Source of the DNA: Eulemur rufifrons
Taxonomy: Eukaryota > Chordata > Mammalia > Primates > Lemuridae
Length of the DNA: 64,000 nt
NCBI RefSeq assembly: GCF_041146395.1
Contig: NC_090989.1
Location: 174,499,501-174,563,500, forward strand
Reading direction: 5' to 3'
This document shows, in pieces, positions 35,893 to 49,100 of the stretch; position 1 is the stretch's first letter, and each line of letters starts with the position of its first letter. A program made the translations under genes and the position numbers. The notes under the pieces were generated by a model. The model was not told the origin of the DNA. It did no database searches and was given only the letters and a program-made list of their open reading frames with translations.

Positions 35893-38800
35893 TTTTTTTT
35901 TTTAAATAGCTTTATTTGGCATATTTAGCATATCAGGTAATTTACCCCTTTCAAGTGTACAATTCCGAATTATTTTAGTAAATTTACCAACTTCATTACG
36001 AACCAGTTTTAGAACATTTTATCATCCCGATATCATCCCTCATGTGCATTTACTGTTAATCCCTCTTCCTTGACTCTGCTCCCACTCCCAGCCATGACTA
36101 ATCTACTTTCCATATTTATAGCTTTGCCTTTTCTGGTCATTTCATTTTGATAGAATCATAGGAGATGTGGGCTTTTGTGTTAGACTTCTTTCACTGAGCA
36201 TAAAGTTTTTGAGCTTTGTCAGTGTTCTAACATGTTTATAAGCTCATTCCTTTTTATAAGTGAATAGTATTCTATTGTATGGATATACCACATTTTGCTT
36301 ATTCATTCACCAGTTGATGGACATTTACAATGTTTCCAAGTGTTAGCTTTTATAGATGCTGCTGCTAAGAACATTCATGTCAAAGTCTTTGTGTGGACAA
36401 ACATTTTCATTTCTCTTGGGCATATTCCTAGGAGTGGAATTGCTGGGTCATATGGTAACTCAATGTTTAGCATTTTGAGGAATTTTTAACTGTTTTCCAA
36501 AACGATTGTACCACATACACGTTTATGTCAGCCATGTATAAGAGTAAAAGTTTCAACTTCTCCACATTTTTGATAGTATTTATTATTGTCTGAATTTTTT
36601 TATTATAGCCATTCTAGTGAGTGTGAAATTACCTTGTTCTGGTTTCTATTTGCATTTTCTAATGACTAATGATGTTGAGCATTGTTTTGTGTGCTTATTA
36701 GCCATCTGTATCTCTTCTTTGGTGAGATGTCTGTTTAAATATTTTGTTCATTTTTGATTGGATTGTTTGTATTATTGAGGTGTAAGACTTCTTTATGTGT
36801 TCTAGATATAAATTCCTTGTTAGATATGTATTTTGCAAATATTTTATCCCAATCTGTTGCTTGTATTTTCATTTTCTTAATGGTGTTTCTTGAAGTGCAA
36901 ACATTTTGAATTTTCATGTGGTCTAACTTATCAACTGTTTCTTTTATGGATCATGCTTTTCATGTCATATCTAAAAAAAATCTTTGCCTAATGCAAGATC
37001 TTGACTATTTTCTGTATTTTTTCTAAAAGTTATATTTTATCTTTTACATTTAAGTCTATAATACATTTTCAATTAATTTTTGTGCATATTGTGAGGTAAG
37101 GGTTTATGTTCTTTCTTTTACTGCCTTTCTCCCCCCTCCCTCCTTTCCTTCCTTCCTTCCTACCTTCCTTTCTTCCTACCTTCCTTCCTTCCTTCTTTCT
37201 TCTTTCCTCCTTTTATTCCTTTCATCTTTCTTTTTATTTATTTTTTGCAGGCAGATAGCTTATTGTGCTAGTACAAGTTGTTAAAAAGGATATTATTTCT
37301 CCGATGAATTTCCTTGGTATATTTGTTGGATATCAATTGACCATAAATATTAGGATTTATTTCTGGACTCAACCCTATTCCATTGATCCATATGTCTGTC
37401 CTTATGCCATTACCACACTGTCTTGATAACAGTAGCTTTACAGTAAATTTTGAAATCGGGAAGTGAAAATCCTCCAATTTTCTTTCTTTTTTCAAACTGC
37501 TTCAGCTATTCTAGGTCTTTTTCTTTCCATATAGATTTAATGATCAGATTATTGATTCATGAAACAACAACAAAAAAAAAGCCTGGTGGAAATCTGAAAA
37601 GGCTTGCATTGAATCCATAGGTCAATTTGGGGATAATTACCATCTTAATACTGAGTATTCTAATTCATAAATATTGAATATCTCTCCATGTATTTAGATT
37701 CTTCTCAGTAATGCTTTATAATTTTCAGTGTACCAGTCTGGAACTTTTTTTGTTAAATTCATTTCTAAGTATTTTATTCTTTTTGTTATTGTGGAGCATA
37801 TTCTTAATTTTATTTTTGGATTTCTCATTCTTCGTATTTAGAAATACAATGGATTTTTGTATATTGATCTTTTATCCTGTGACCTTGCTGTACTTGTTTG
37901 TTATTAATAGTTCTATTTTTTTATTTGCGTGTGTGGATTCCTTAAGATTTGTTGCATGTAGTTTCATGCTATTTGCAAATAAAGACAATTTTACTTATTT
38001 CAAATACAGATGCCTTTTATTTCTTTTTCTTATCTAATTTCACTGTCTAAAATTTCCAGTACAACATTGAAAAGAAGGGGTGAGAAGGAATTCTCACCTT
38101 GATCCCAATCTTAGGAGACTTACTTCAGTCTTTCATGATGAAGTATGTTGTTCACTGTAGGTTTCTCCCAGGTGCCCTTTATCATGTCAAGGAAGTTCTT
38201 TTCTATTCCAAGCTTGTTGAGAATTTTAATTATGTATGAGTATTGGAATTTCATAAATTCTTTTTCTGTATCCATTGAGATAAACATGTGGTTTTTGACC
38301 TTTCTTCAATTAATATGGTGTTTTACATTGATTGGTTTTTAGATGTTAAATTGTCTTTCCATTCCTGGGATAAATTCCACTGGCTTATAGTGTGTAATTC
38401 TTTTTATGTAGTCAATTTGATTTGCTAATATTTTGTTGAGAACTTTTGCATCTATATTCATGAAAGATATTGGTATGTGGCTTTTGCTCTTCTAGTGATG
38501 TCTTTGTTTGGCCTTGGTATCAGGGTGATACTGCCCTCAAAGAATGATTTGGGAAGTTTTCTCCTTCCTCTATTTTCTGCAGAATTTGTAGAATATTGGT
38601 ATTATTGCTTCTTTAAATGATTTATAGAATTCACCAGTGAACCATCTTGGCCTGGGATTTTATTTCTGGCAATATTTTAAATGATTAATTCAATTTCTTT
38701 ATTTGTTATAGGTCTATTCAGATTTTCTACTTCCTCTTAAGTCAGTTTTGGTACTTTATATTTTTCTAAGAGTTTGTTTATTTCATCTAACTTGTTCAAT

Positions 38801-40395
38801 CCATTGGCATAAAACTTTTCTTTGTAGTCTTCTATAATGTTTGCAATTTCTAAAGATTCAGTGATAAAATTTTCCCTCTTTCATTCTTAATTTTGGTGAT
38901 CTGTGTCTTCCCTCTTTTTTTCCCTTGATAAAATTTGGCTTGCCAATTTTGTCAGTCATTCCAAAGAGCTAGCTTTGGTTTCACTGATTTTCTCTATTGT
39001 TTTTCTGCTTTCTAATTCAATGATTTCCACTCTAATATTTATTGTTTCCTTCCTTCTGTCTGCCTTGGATTATTATCTTCTTCTCTTTCAAGAATCTTAA
39101 GCTGTAAGATTAGATAACTGCTTTAGGATCTTTCATGTTTTCTAATATAGACATTTAAAACTATAAATTTGTATCCAAGAATTGCTTTAGCTGAAACAAA
39201 TTTTGATATGTTGCATTTTTATTTTCATTCTATTCAAAATACTTTTTAATATTCCTTGTGATTTCTTCTTTAACACTTGGGTAATTTAGAAATATGTTGT
39301 TTAATTTGCAAATATTTGTGGATTTTACAGTTTTTTTTCTGTTCTTGTTCCCTAATTTAATTCCGTTTAGATTAGAGAACATACTTTGTCTGATTTCAAT
39401 TCTTTTACATTTGTTAATATTTGTAGTATGGCCTAGTTTGTGGTCTGTGTGGAGGAATGTTCCATGTGTACTTGATACAAATATGTATTCTGCTGTTGTT
39501 GGGTGGGGTGTTCTATAGATGTTTGATAGATAATTGGTTGGTAGTATTGTTCAAATCTTCTATATTCTTGCTGATTTTATGTCTAGTTGTTCTAGCAATT
39601 ATTGAGCATATAATATAAAGTGACCAATTATTATTTTCAAATTGTCTCTCTCTCCTTTAATTTCAGTTAGTTTTTATTTTATGTACTTTGGGACTCTGTT
39701 GTTAGATGCATATGTTTGTAATTCTTATCTCTTCCTGCTGAATTGACCACTTTATCATTATAAATGTCCGGTTAGTCTCTACAAAGATTTTTTAATCTTA
39801 AAGTCTATTTTGTCTGATATTAGTATAGTCACTCTAGCTCCTTTGTGATTACTGTTTGCATGAAGTCTCTATTTCTATCCTTTTACTTGTAATCTTATTT
39901 GTGTCTTTGAATCTAAAGGATATCTCTTATAGACAGTATATAGTTGGATTTTGTTTTTATAATCCATATGACAACCTCTACCTTTTGATTGCGTGCTTAA
40001 TCCATTCATACCTAATGTATAATTATTGATATAGTAGGATTTACTGCTATTTTGCTATTTGTTTTCTATATATATGTATCTTTTTTTGTTTCCCTTGTCC
40101 CTCCATTACAGCCTTCTTTTATGTTAAATGCATTTTTAGGTGTACCATGTAAGTTCCTTTGCTTATTTATTTTCTACTTCATACATTTTTTAATTACCTT
40201 AGTGGTTGCTCTGAGGCTTACAGTATACATCTTAATTTTAAACAATCCAAATTAATACTAATTTAATTTCATCAGTATATAAAAACTTTATTCTAGTATA
40301 GCTTCCTTCCCTCTCCCTTCATTTGTGCTATTATTATCATACAAATTATATCCAAACCTTACTTTGTAGGACTTTAAATCCCAGACTGGATCTTG
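35893..40395 (-). mobile_element. L1, 3' UTR plus most of ORF2, old, minus strand
   Basis: About 4.5 kb of antisense L1. The 3' end is at the left, after a T-run, with 3' UTR phrases such as 'ttcaagtgtacaattc' and 'atttcattttgatagaatca'. ORF2 follows, with plus-strand landmarks 'ttattttgcaaat', 'gtaatgctttataattttc' and, near the 5' end, 'gtggttgctctgaggctta'. It is 5' truncated near the start of ORF2. Many stops; the plus-strand ORFs within it (37711-38037 and others) are antisense shadows. A pyrimidine microsatellite interrupts it at 37126-37212. Confidence 0.88.
37126..37212. repeat. (TTCC)n-rich pyrimidine tract inside L1
   Basis: An imperfect CTTCC/TTCCT repeat that replaces a short stretch of antisense ORF2 sequence, with recognisable L1 on both sides. 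Confidence 0.9.
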
Positions 40396-40565
40396 AATTT
40401 ATTCTCATAGGCACTGGGCAGAAATTTTAAAGACCTCGAGTAAAGGAAAGAGTCATAATAAAAGGTATATTTTAGGAAGATAGCCAGGCAGTGACATGAA
40501 AGCTGTGTTAGGGCTGCTGGGGGAGGTGGGGAATGTTAGTGAGTAAAAAGAAGCAAGGGCAGTAA
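40396..40565 (-). repeat. L2 LINE fragment
   Basis: Antisense L2: 'tgaatttattctcataggc', 'actgggcagaaattttaaag', 'cagtgacatgaaa' and 'tattttaggaagat'. It follows directly on the truncated L1 end. Confidence 0.6.
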
Positions 40566-41014
40566 CTTAGTCAAACAACAGCTTCTTAATTTTACTGAAG
40601 TTTCCAAATCGAAGTTGAAGTCATGCTGGAGAAAGTTAGAAAGAATTTGCCTGATGTTTTTCCAGGATTTGTAGCTTTTGAGCTACTAAGCACTAGGTTT
40701 ACTTGTGAATGGATCTATTGGTTCATCAAAGCAAAGATTTGGTAGTTCACAAGATAATTGCCTTATATAGTTTAGCTATGTGCCCCATAAACCCATACAG
40801 CCTATTTTTTAGGGCAAATTTCTAGAGGCAACTGGCAAAGCAATCCTTGTAACTTACCTACAAGTAGTTGATTAATTGGAGATACTGGCCTTTTGGCCTT
40901 GAAATATTATGCTGATGGATTTTGGTTCATAAAAAGCTAGTTTTTATTATTACCAATTTCATGTGTTTGCTATTTGAGGGGAAAGAAGTAGAAAGAATCT
41001 GAGATTCTTAGGCA

Positions 41015-41205
41015 GACAGATAAAACCTGGTATTTTAGTTCTGCATCTGACTAGCTGTGTCATTTTGAGACAATTGTCTAATTTTTCTGAGCCAGTTTCC
41101 TCATCTACACAATGAAGGTAATAATACTTATCTCTCCATGAGATAATATGTATAGAACCTCTAGCATGATGCTAGGCAGAAGATTATGTTCAATTAATAG
41201 TTGCT
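41015..41205 (+). repeat. MIR SINE
   Basis: Sense MIR: 'ctgactagctgtgtcat', 'cagtttcctcatctacac', 'taataatacttatctctcc' and the tail 'aattaatagttgctatc'. Confidence 0.85.
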
Positions 41206-41464
41206 ATCATCCAAGGAGGACATATCAGAGAACAATTTAAGATTTCAGGAAGTGAGCCATTTTCTCCCTTTCTGGCACTGTAAGGGATTCATTGAGGTGA
41301 TTTTATTGCATGAATTCTGGGAACTTTGTGCCTACACTAATTCTGATTAGATTATTTGGAGGCCAGCTGGTTCCTGAGATGTCTCCATTGCTGCTATAAA
41401 GGGGAAGCAAAGTTCTACCACATAGAACCCATGACCTCCCACCTGTGCAACAAATAGGGCTTCT

Positions 41465-41682
41465 AAACCAAGGTAGTATGCACAGTGTTGTGTGCTCTGG
41501 AGTCAGATTATGTGGACTTCCTCACTCTGTGACCTCAGAGAAATTTTTTAACCTCTCTGCAGCTACACGTCCTCATCAATAAAACAGAGAGGATAGTAAT
41601 AGAAACTACCACAAAGTATTAAGTGAGTTAACACATGTACTTAGAAGAGTGCCCAGCACAAAGCAAACTCTATATACATTTT
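41465..41682 (+). repeat. MIR SINE, left part (split by Alu)
   Basis: Sense MIR: 'gtgctctggagtcagatta', 'ctcactctgtgacctcag', 'aacctctctgcag' and 'agagtgcccagcacaaag'. The right remnant resumes at 42025 to about 42065. Confidence 0.8.
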
Positions 41683-42024
41683 TTTTTTTTTTTTTTTTTT
41701 TTTGAGACAGAGTCTCACTCTGTTGCCCAGGCTAGAGTGAGTGCCGTGGCGTCAGCCTAGCTCACAGCAACCTCAAACTCCTGGGCTCAAGCGATCCTCC
41801 TGCCTCAGCCTCCCGAGTAGCTGGGACTACAAGCATGCGCCACTATGCCCGGCTAATTTTTTCTATATATATTTTTAGCTGTCCATATAATTTCTTTCTA
41901 TTTTTAGTAGAGATGGGGTCTCGCTCTTGCTCAGGCTGGTCTCGAACTCCTGAGCTCAAACGATCCGCCCACCTCGGCCTCCCAGAGTGCTAGGATTACA
42001 AGGCGTGAGCCACCGCGCCCGGCC
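41683..42024 (-). mobile_element. Strepsirrhine-type Alu, full length
   Basis: Complete dimeric Alu with about 20 T at its left end, flanked by TCTATATACATTTT at 41669-41682 and 42025-42038. Between CCCGGCTAATTTTT and TTTTTAGTAGAGATGGGG it has an extra tract (about 41859-41906) with CTATATATATTTTTAGC and a second TTTCTTTCTATTTTTAG. That insertion is characteristic of lemur/galago Alus as I know them. CpG sites (CGCGCCCGGCC end) are well kept, so it is fairly young. Confidence 0.96.
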
Positions 42025-42134
42025 TCTATATACATTTTAATGTTATGATTATTGCTATTGTTATTTGAGTTCCAAATTAAATTTTCTTCCGAAAAGAGTT
42101 TGGGATTTTATAAAAGAAACTTAACAACTGCTCC

Positions 42135-42250
42135 TTTGCATTATTAAATTTTACACTTACAGCATATCTCAACTTGGACTAGCCACATTTTAAGTGCTCA
42201 GTAATCACATGTGGCTAGTGGCTACCATATTAGACAGTGTGGTTCTATAA
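42135..42250 (+). repeat. Second partial copy of the repeat at 8522-8812
   Basis: Shares 'attttacacttacagcat' with the first copy and extends further: 'gactagccacatttt', 'aagtgctcagtaatcac' and 'atgtggctagtggctaccat'. This is the same ancient repeat family, name uncertain. Confidence 0.5.
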
Positions 42251-42689
42251 ACTTGCATATTAAACTATAGTTGGCTAACAAATATTAAATAAGTAGATTG
42301 GCAGAAACACAAATGACTTGTTACTTGCTACATGGTAATAGGTTTAGAATATACATATACTGAGTGATTTTTGCATTTAAATAACACTTGGGCAGAATTC
42401 TAACATCTTCTAATGGATGATTTTGTGAAATGTTGTATGTACATGAAAATAAAGGCTATGCTTAGATGCAGCATTTCTCCAAATGCAACAAATTATATAT
42501 TTTCATGGCCTTTGGACACATTGTATGTTGAGCAATACAAATCTGGTAAAATGTCTATGAGAACATGGTGACTGAGAGATTGAGCTGAGAAAAATATGGC
42601 CAGAATACTCATTTCAACTTCCTCCTAGGAATTCCTGATTTCCTTCTACTGGGAGATCTGTATCTCCTGGAAATTTGTTCAACTAAACG

Positions 42690-43680
42690 CATCAGCTTTC
42701 TTGCTAGCATAAAGAGCATTAGGGGAACAAATGGGCATCACAGACCCCGATGAACATCAGCACCGACTGCATTATGACACTCTGGCTGCTAAATCTTTCA
42801 TGGTAATGGGCCACGCTGGAGATGGCTGCAGCGATAGACTTCATGCTGGGAGAAGCCTGTGGTCATCACAGGTGGTGCTCATGATGTCCTTATCACTGAA
42901 TTTGAAGGATAGTTTGAACAGCTTGTAATGAGAGTGGCTAAAGTATTGATTTTGGACTACATCTGAATGTGAAAAAGACGATGGTCTTGAATCTCGGAGA
43001 GCCGCCATCATGGGGAACAATACCACCTTCACAGAAGCAGTTTTAAGGAGTGAAAAGTAAACATTGTCTCGGTGGCCAAAGATGGGCTCCATGAAAGACT
43101 CACATATGCTGAATCGAGGGCAAGAGTGTTCTCCTGGTGTTTTCCTATGCCATCTTTGGGTATCTGGTTAGAGCATTAGTTAGCAGGCTTGACAATTTCA
43201 CGGGCACAGGTTCAATCATCAAGCAGACTAGTGAACTTCAGTATTTCCCGGCCACAAATCCCTTCCTTCCTCCAGCTGCTGTCTTGAATGAGTGTGTAGG
43301 GGGTCTCAAGGGAATTGAGGGGAGAAGGGGTGACAGATACGGACCATCTATCACTTCTATTGGCAAAACAGCTCATAACCTACGGAGCCTGGGTCAGTGG
43401 TGACACCTTTTAAAGAAAAGCAGCACATAGAGCATATGCTATCAGGGAGAGTCATATGCTTGTAAATCGGATCATGGTGAATTTTCAACGAAAGCATGCT
43501 TTGCCACTAAAGCTGAGCATGGATGTGAAGCCGGTAGGTAAACAAAGCAGCAGAAGCATTTAGCTCTTTGAAATATGGAGCTATCAGTAGAACTTAAAAG
43601 AACACAAGGCAGTGAGATCAATGAGTGCAGATAAGAATGCTGTTAGAATTGGTAGTGAACATCAGCACTAATGTTTCCAT
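42690..43680 (+). pseudogene. Candidate broken coding or retroelement-derived block, unidentified
   Basis: About a kilobase with noticeably more CpG dinucleotides than its surroundings and with coding-like phrases in all three plus frames. No frame stays open: the longest pieces are 42731-42928 and 43137-43403. Pieces that look protein-like include EKPVVITGGAHDVLITEFEG near 42849 and NIVSVAKDGLHERLTYAE near 43061. No family was recognised. It could be an old processed pseudogene with frameshifts, or part of an unrecognised retroelement. No clear poly(A) tail or flanking direct repeat was found. Confidence 0.3.
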
Positions 43681-43689
43681 ATCAATACT

Positions 43690-46132
43690 TATTTATGGCC
43701 TCTGTTTTCTAACATTTGGCTTACATGGCATGTTCTCCATAGATAGTATCATTTCTGCTTGTCCATCAGTATATTAGCGCATATCTTTTTGTATCTTAAG
43801 TTTATAGGGAATTTTAATTTCTTATAGTATTCTAAAGGAGGTTGTTGGTTATATTTTACTAAGAAACTTACTCTGGTATGTTTGCTGTTACTAGATTCAA
43901 GTTCTTCAGCTATTTTTTCTGATCGCTAGTTTCCATCCAGTTCAATAGCTATGTGTTTGTCATTGACTGTGCTAAAATTGCTCTAATGATGGAAACCTTG
44001 TAGAAACAAGGTGAAGACATCGTGGTCCCTGTCCAGAAAGAGTTCAGTATCTAGCTGGGGAGAAAGACTCATAAAACAACTAAAATATAAAAGGAAAATT
44101 TCTATCATGGAAAGTGGTTTTGCACACATACATTTAATGTCACAGATATGGGAGGAAAAAAAAGAAATTTTGGATAAATGTTGGTTTTGCTTATATTGCT
44201 ACCTATGAATAATCTTTCAAGGCAAAAACCCTTCTCAGTTTTAAGATGGAAAATATCATTTGAAGAAGCTTAAAATAAACATAAGTATCAAATACACTAT
44301 GAAGTCATTGAGTGAAGGCTATTCAGCCACAGCTTTCAGGATATCAAAAAAGCATATGATGTTTTATGCAAGGAGAATTTGTGGCTTACACGTCAAAACT
44401 TTATGGATCTAGGAAAATGTTTGTATTTCTTATTTGGTATGATTTAGGGAAATATTTCCTTAACATCTCCTTTTCATATTGTGCAATTCACACTAGAGAC
44501 ATGTCTATGAAATATTTACACATGATTTTTATTTGAAAGGAAGTAGCTGGTTGCTGCATGTAAGCTTCATGGTGAAGATTCCTTGCTTTCAAAAGAAAAC
44601 TGAAGCTAAATGAAAAGATATCAAGGAGAGTTTAGAGAAGTCTTTTCTTTCTTTATTTTTTCTTTTCAAGAGGTAATTGATTTGCTCCCCAAAAGAGTCT
44701 TTCTAGAACTCTAGGTAGACAATACTCTAACCTTGTCAGAAGAGGATAATAAATTTAGAGTTAGACTGGTTTGGAAGGGAGGACTTAGAATGAACTACGT
44801 TTTATAGGAACAGAGCACCAAGGGTCTGTTGTTAGTTTATAGGGCCTTGATTAGATAGCTTATTGATTTTGGCTGCTGGTGATATGGTTCATGTTCAGAA
44901 GGTATCAAACTCATGCTGAATAAAATAGAAGCAAACGCTTTAAAAAAAATAATCCCAGAAAGTAGGGAGACACTGGCTAGCAGTCTAGTTGGAGTTCTTC
45001 AAATGGAATGGGCAGCTGTGTCTTATTGCCTTCGCCCTCTGGAAGCAGTTATGTGTATTAAATACTGGAATAACTTGATATTTTAAAAGCTTATATGCTC
45101 ATCCAAGTAAAATGGTTTTAGAAGACTACCGGGAGTTTTATGATTTTATAGTTAAATCAATACCCAGATTTATGCCTTTTGGACAGAGAAACTTGAATTT
45201 AATTGAGAAAATGGATCTAATGAGGATAGGCATATTTTGTGCAGATGTAGAAGAGGTTTTTTTTTTTTCTTTTTGCTTATTATCTGAAAAATGAAACAGG
45301 TACTTTTGATATGAAGATGAACATAGCTTTTCAGGATAAATGACAAATGTTCAGAAATTTTAAAAGAAGATTTGTGATATTATATAGAGGTTCCTGAATG
45401 TCTGGAATCTGGCAGAATAATTTTTTGTCTCTTTTAAATTCTTGAATTTAAGATTCATTAATTATACAGAAAAGCACATAATATTTTACTTTATACTGCA
45501 CAATTAATGGCCATATGGTATTAAATTGGCAACCAGACCTTTAAGAATAACAATTTTAAACAGAATCATTTGCAGTCTAGATTTTTTTTTCTTTTTTCAT
45601 ATTTTATGATGCTTTTCATAGGAATTTGTATTTTATTCACTGGCTAAATAGAGGTAACATTTTTTAAAAAGGAAATTGTGAAGGACATTGTTAATTTTTT
45701 TAGAGATAGCTATAAATAAAAATTCCATAGATATTATGCTCCGTATTCTCAGAAGTCTTGGTGTTTTCCAAATGGAAGGGAAAGCCTCGTAAGGAAAATT
45801 AGCAACTGCAGAGATGTTTTGGTGATCTGCAATTTATTTTCTACTAACCCTAATTCTCCACAGTCTTTGACCACATTTTGCTTCAGGAAATATTCAAATA
45901 CACTGTTCTTACACAAACAAAATTCAATTTCATGGAGATTCTGCTTGTGTAATAACTGCGTGATTAGACCTTGAAATGCAATGAAGCAAATTCAGCTTCT
46001 AGAAACATATGGACTCAAGTAACTTTAAGAAAAATCATCGGAGGGCAGAATTTGGCTCTGTGATATGTTTATGCAATGAAAGAGTTCCAGAAATAACTGA
46101 CTGCTTTCCTGCTGTCCAGAAAACACACTTAA

Positions 46133-46163
<31 letters not shown>

Positions 46164-49100
46164 ACATTTTTCATGTTACTTTTTCTCTATAATCAATTTC
46201 TCTCAAATTAAGAGGTCTCAGGACACTCTATGAACATCAAGATTTTAAAAGTGGAATTTGTATATCAAAGTGCCAAAGACACACTATGCTATGTTTTTCA
46301 TAAGTGCAGAGAATTGATCACAAGTAAATCTGGAAGTACCTAAGAGTTATGTCTAGAAGGTTAGCTGAAGCTTAACTTCATTGCCATATATTTCTCCTGG
46401 AAGATATTGTGAATATAAGTTTTAAAAAAATCTTCAGACATATCAAACCCATACTGTTCAGAGAATTTATAGGTTTTATGTATAATGCTATAAATAAAAA
46501 TACATTTTCAAACTGAGCACTGCAAAAAATAGAAAATCTGAGTATAGTTTTGGCTGAAATAATTTTGAAAAAGCACAAAAAAAATGGACATTGATGTAAT
46601 TTAAAAGGCACAGTCTTTTGGGGGAGTTTGACTCCCAGTTTTTACTCAAATATGAATTATTTTCATTAAAGAAAATCTAAAGGTGTTTATATTCTTCTAC
46701 TTTATGTGATGTATTTAGGAATTTACTTTGGTGTCCTTTAAATCTTATTTACTCTTTTCCAAGGGCATAATCATCCTAGAAAATCAAAACAAGATTCACT
46801 GGATATTCAAAAATGAATGAATCTCCCACTCCCACCATGTATTGTAGGAAGACACCTGGAATATTAGACAAGGAGAGATACAGAATTAAGTTGAAGACGC
46901 TTCAAGTTGCAGGGTTCTATATTTTAAGGCTGCAGTGGAGTGATTTGGCTAGTGCTGATAAGCGATTTGAAAAGTAAGCAGTGATTCAGTCATTTTGTCT
47001 CTGGAAAGTAACCTGAAAAGGAGATGCTATCTAAGGAGAATCTGCGAAACGACAATGATTTCATCTAGACAGTTGATCTGATCCACCAGAAATACATTTC
47101 CTATTACAGGGAACTTTCTATTAAGCTTTGTTCAATTAAGTTTCATTTTTTCCATCTTTTGCCTTTATTCAATAGGTAACCACAGGCCAGGTAAAATATT
47201 TTTAAATTCCTTATAGGCTAGTTAGTTATTGGAACCCAAACAGATTTTCCCCCCAAGTTGTTACTTTTGTTTCATTAGTGGTCCTTGTTTTTTTTTAGGT
47301 GACAGACTCATGTTGGCTATGGGGTGCTCTCTGCGTCATGCTAGAAAGAGTTTATGGTCCCACCTGCATCCATGAGAAAGAGAAAAACAAGGCTTTATTT
47401 TTAAGTCCTTGGAAATTCCATGCCATTAAGAAACTGCTACTGCCAGCTTTCTGGTGTTATTTAAAGGGGTAAAAAGTTCATTACACTAGTTTGCTTCTAA
47501 GCGCTGGTTTTATTTTTATATTATTTGAAGAGATGCTCTAGTTGGTAACAATAAATTGCTCAGAAGATGTCAGGTCCATGTTGGATTGGTTTTGGCTGCA
47601 GATCAGGAGACCCAACATAAGAATGGCTAAAACACAACAAAAGTGGAAGGACTAAAGGCAAAAGGCACATGTCTTCAAAATCTGTCCCTTATGAAGACAA
47701 CCATATTTTCCCTAGACGGTCATTGAACAGAACTATTTCTCAAGGTCCATCACAGCCAAAAGGGAGCCTGGGAAATTAAGGATTTTAGCTGGGCATAATT
47801 TACTATGGTGGACAAAACCTGAGTTCTTAAATGAAAGGAGACGGGAATGACACTTGGAAGAGACATTTTCCATAGTTATCTGTTTATCTTCAATAAACAT
47901 CAGCTTAGGTCAAATATCAGTTTTATACCTGTTATTTTTTTCTTTATTGGAACTTGTATTGTCTAAGAATTTTCTTCTCTTAATTAAGTTTGCCTCATGG
48001 CATCCTCCTATTGGTTCTCTTCTCCCCAAGATGTTGAAACCATCCACACAAGGTGATCCAAGTGCTGTGTAGTGATTAGAAAGATATGGAAACTATTGCT
48101 TGCATACTTAACCACTAACAGCCTATTGCATTTTTCTTCTTGGATAAGTATACACAGTCTAAATTTATCCTTATAAGTGAAATTATTACCCTATCATATC
48201 AATGCATTGAGAGTTTAATACATTGTAATACAAGCCATTGTTTCTTCAACCATTTATTTTTCAGCATGAATTCCCCTTAAAATGGCATGTTCTGTTTGTC
48301 ATAGGACCTGTGGGGGATGCTGCGTTAATCAATTCAGTTTAATTTATTAAAAACAGTCATTGAATACCTAGTATTTGCTGGGGCATTTCAAAATCCATTT
48401 TTAAAAATTGCTTTTGAATATTTCAAAGAATGATGTAAAATTGTAAAAAACAAAATCCACTTTAACTAAAAAAGCAATATATGTCATACATTTTAAGTCA
48501 CCTGTTTAGGTATTATGTTATCCTTGATCCCTACCTCCCCTCCCCTCTCACTACTGTTGTGTGTGCTTCTCCTAAACAGGACAATTTATATATTGCCAAA
48601 CTGGGTGATTTTTGAAAAAAAACATTTTAAAAACATTTTCTCCTGAATCATTGGTTTCTTACAATGATCAGGAGCCAAAATAACAAAAATTAGTACTTCT
48701 TAAAATTTTGCATACTGTGTTTTCACTGTATTTTTAATGATATTAGCCAGGTAAAAATCATATCTCTATTTAATTTTGCTCTTCGAAAATAATAAAAAAT
48801 AGAGTTAGCAGCCCTAATACTCATAAAGTTTTCTTCATAAGGTGGTATTTTCTTACTTTTCAGTATAAGAAACAACTTAATGCATTTAAGTTTTAGGGAA
48901 ATAATACAGATGTATCAAAACATGTTACCAAGTTCTATGTTTCTCCATCCGGGGAATGTAGAATGGCTGGGAATCAGAATAACTGGTTCAAAAAAAACCA
49001 AAACAAAACTCCCCAAGAGTTGATAACTCCCCTGAAGTTGATAGCTCCTAATTTGCCTACTCCCTTTAATTATTTGGGCATTCTTTGAAAGACGTATGCT

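Noticed and set aside
11092..46160. CRISPR-like or tandem-array structure suggested by several CA/GT runs
   Set aside because: These are isolated dinucleotide microsatellites, not spaced direct repeats, and the genome is mammalian.
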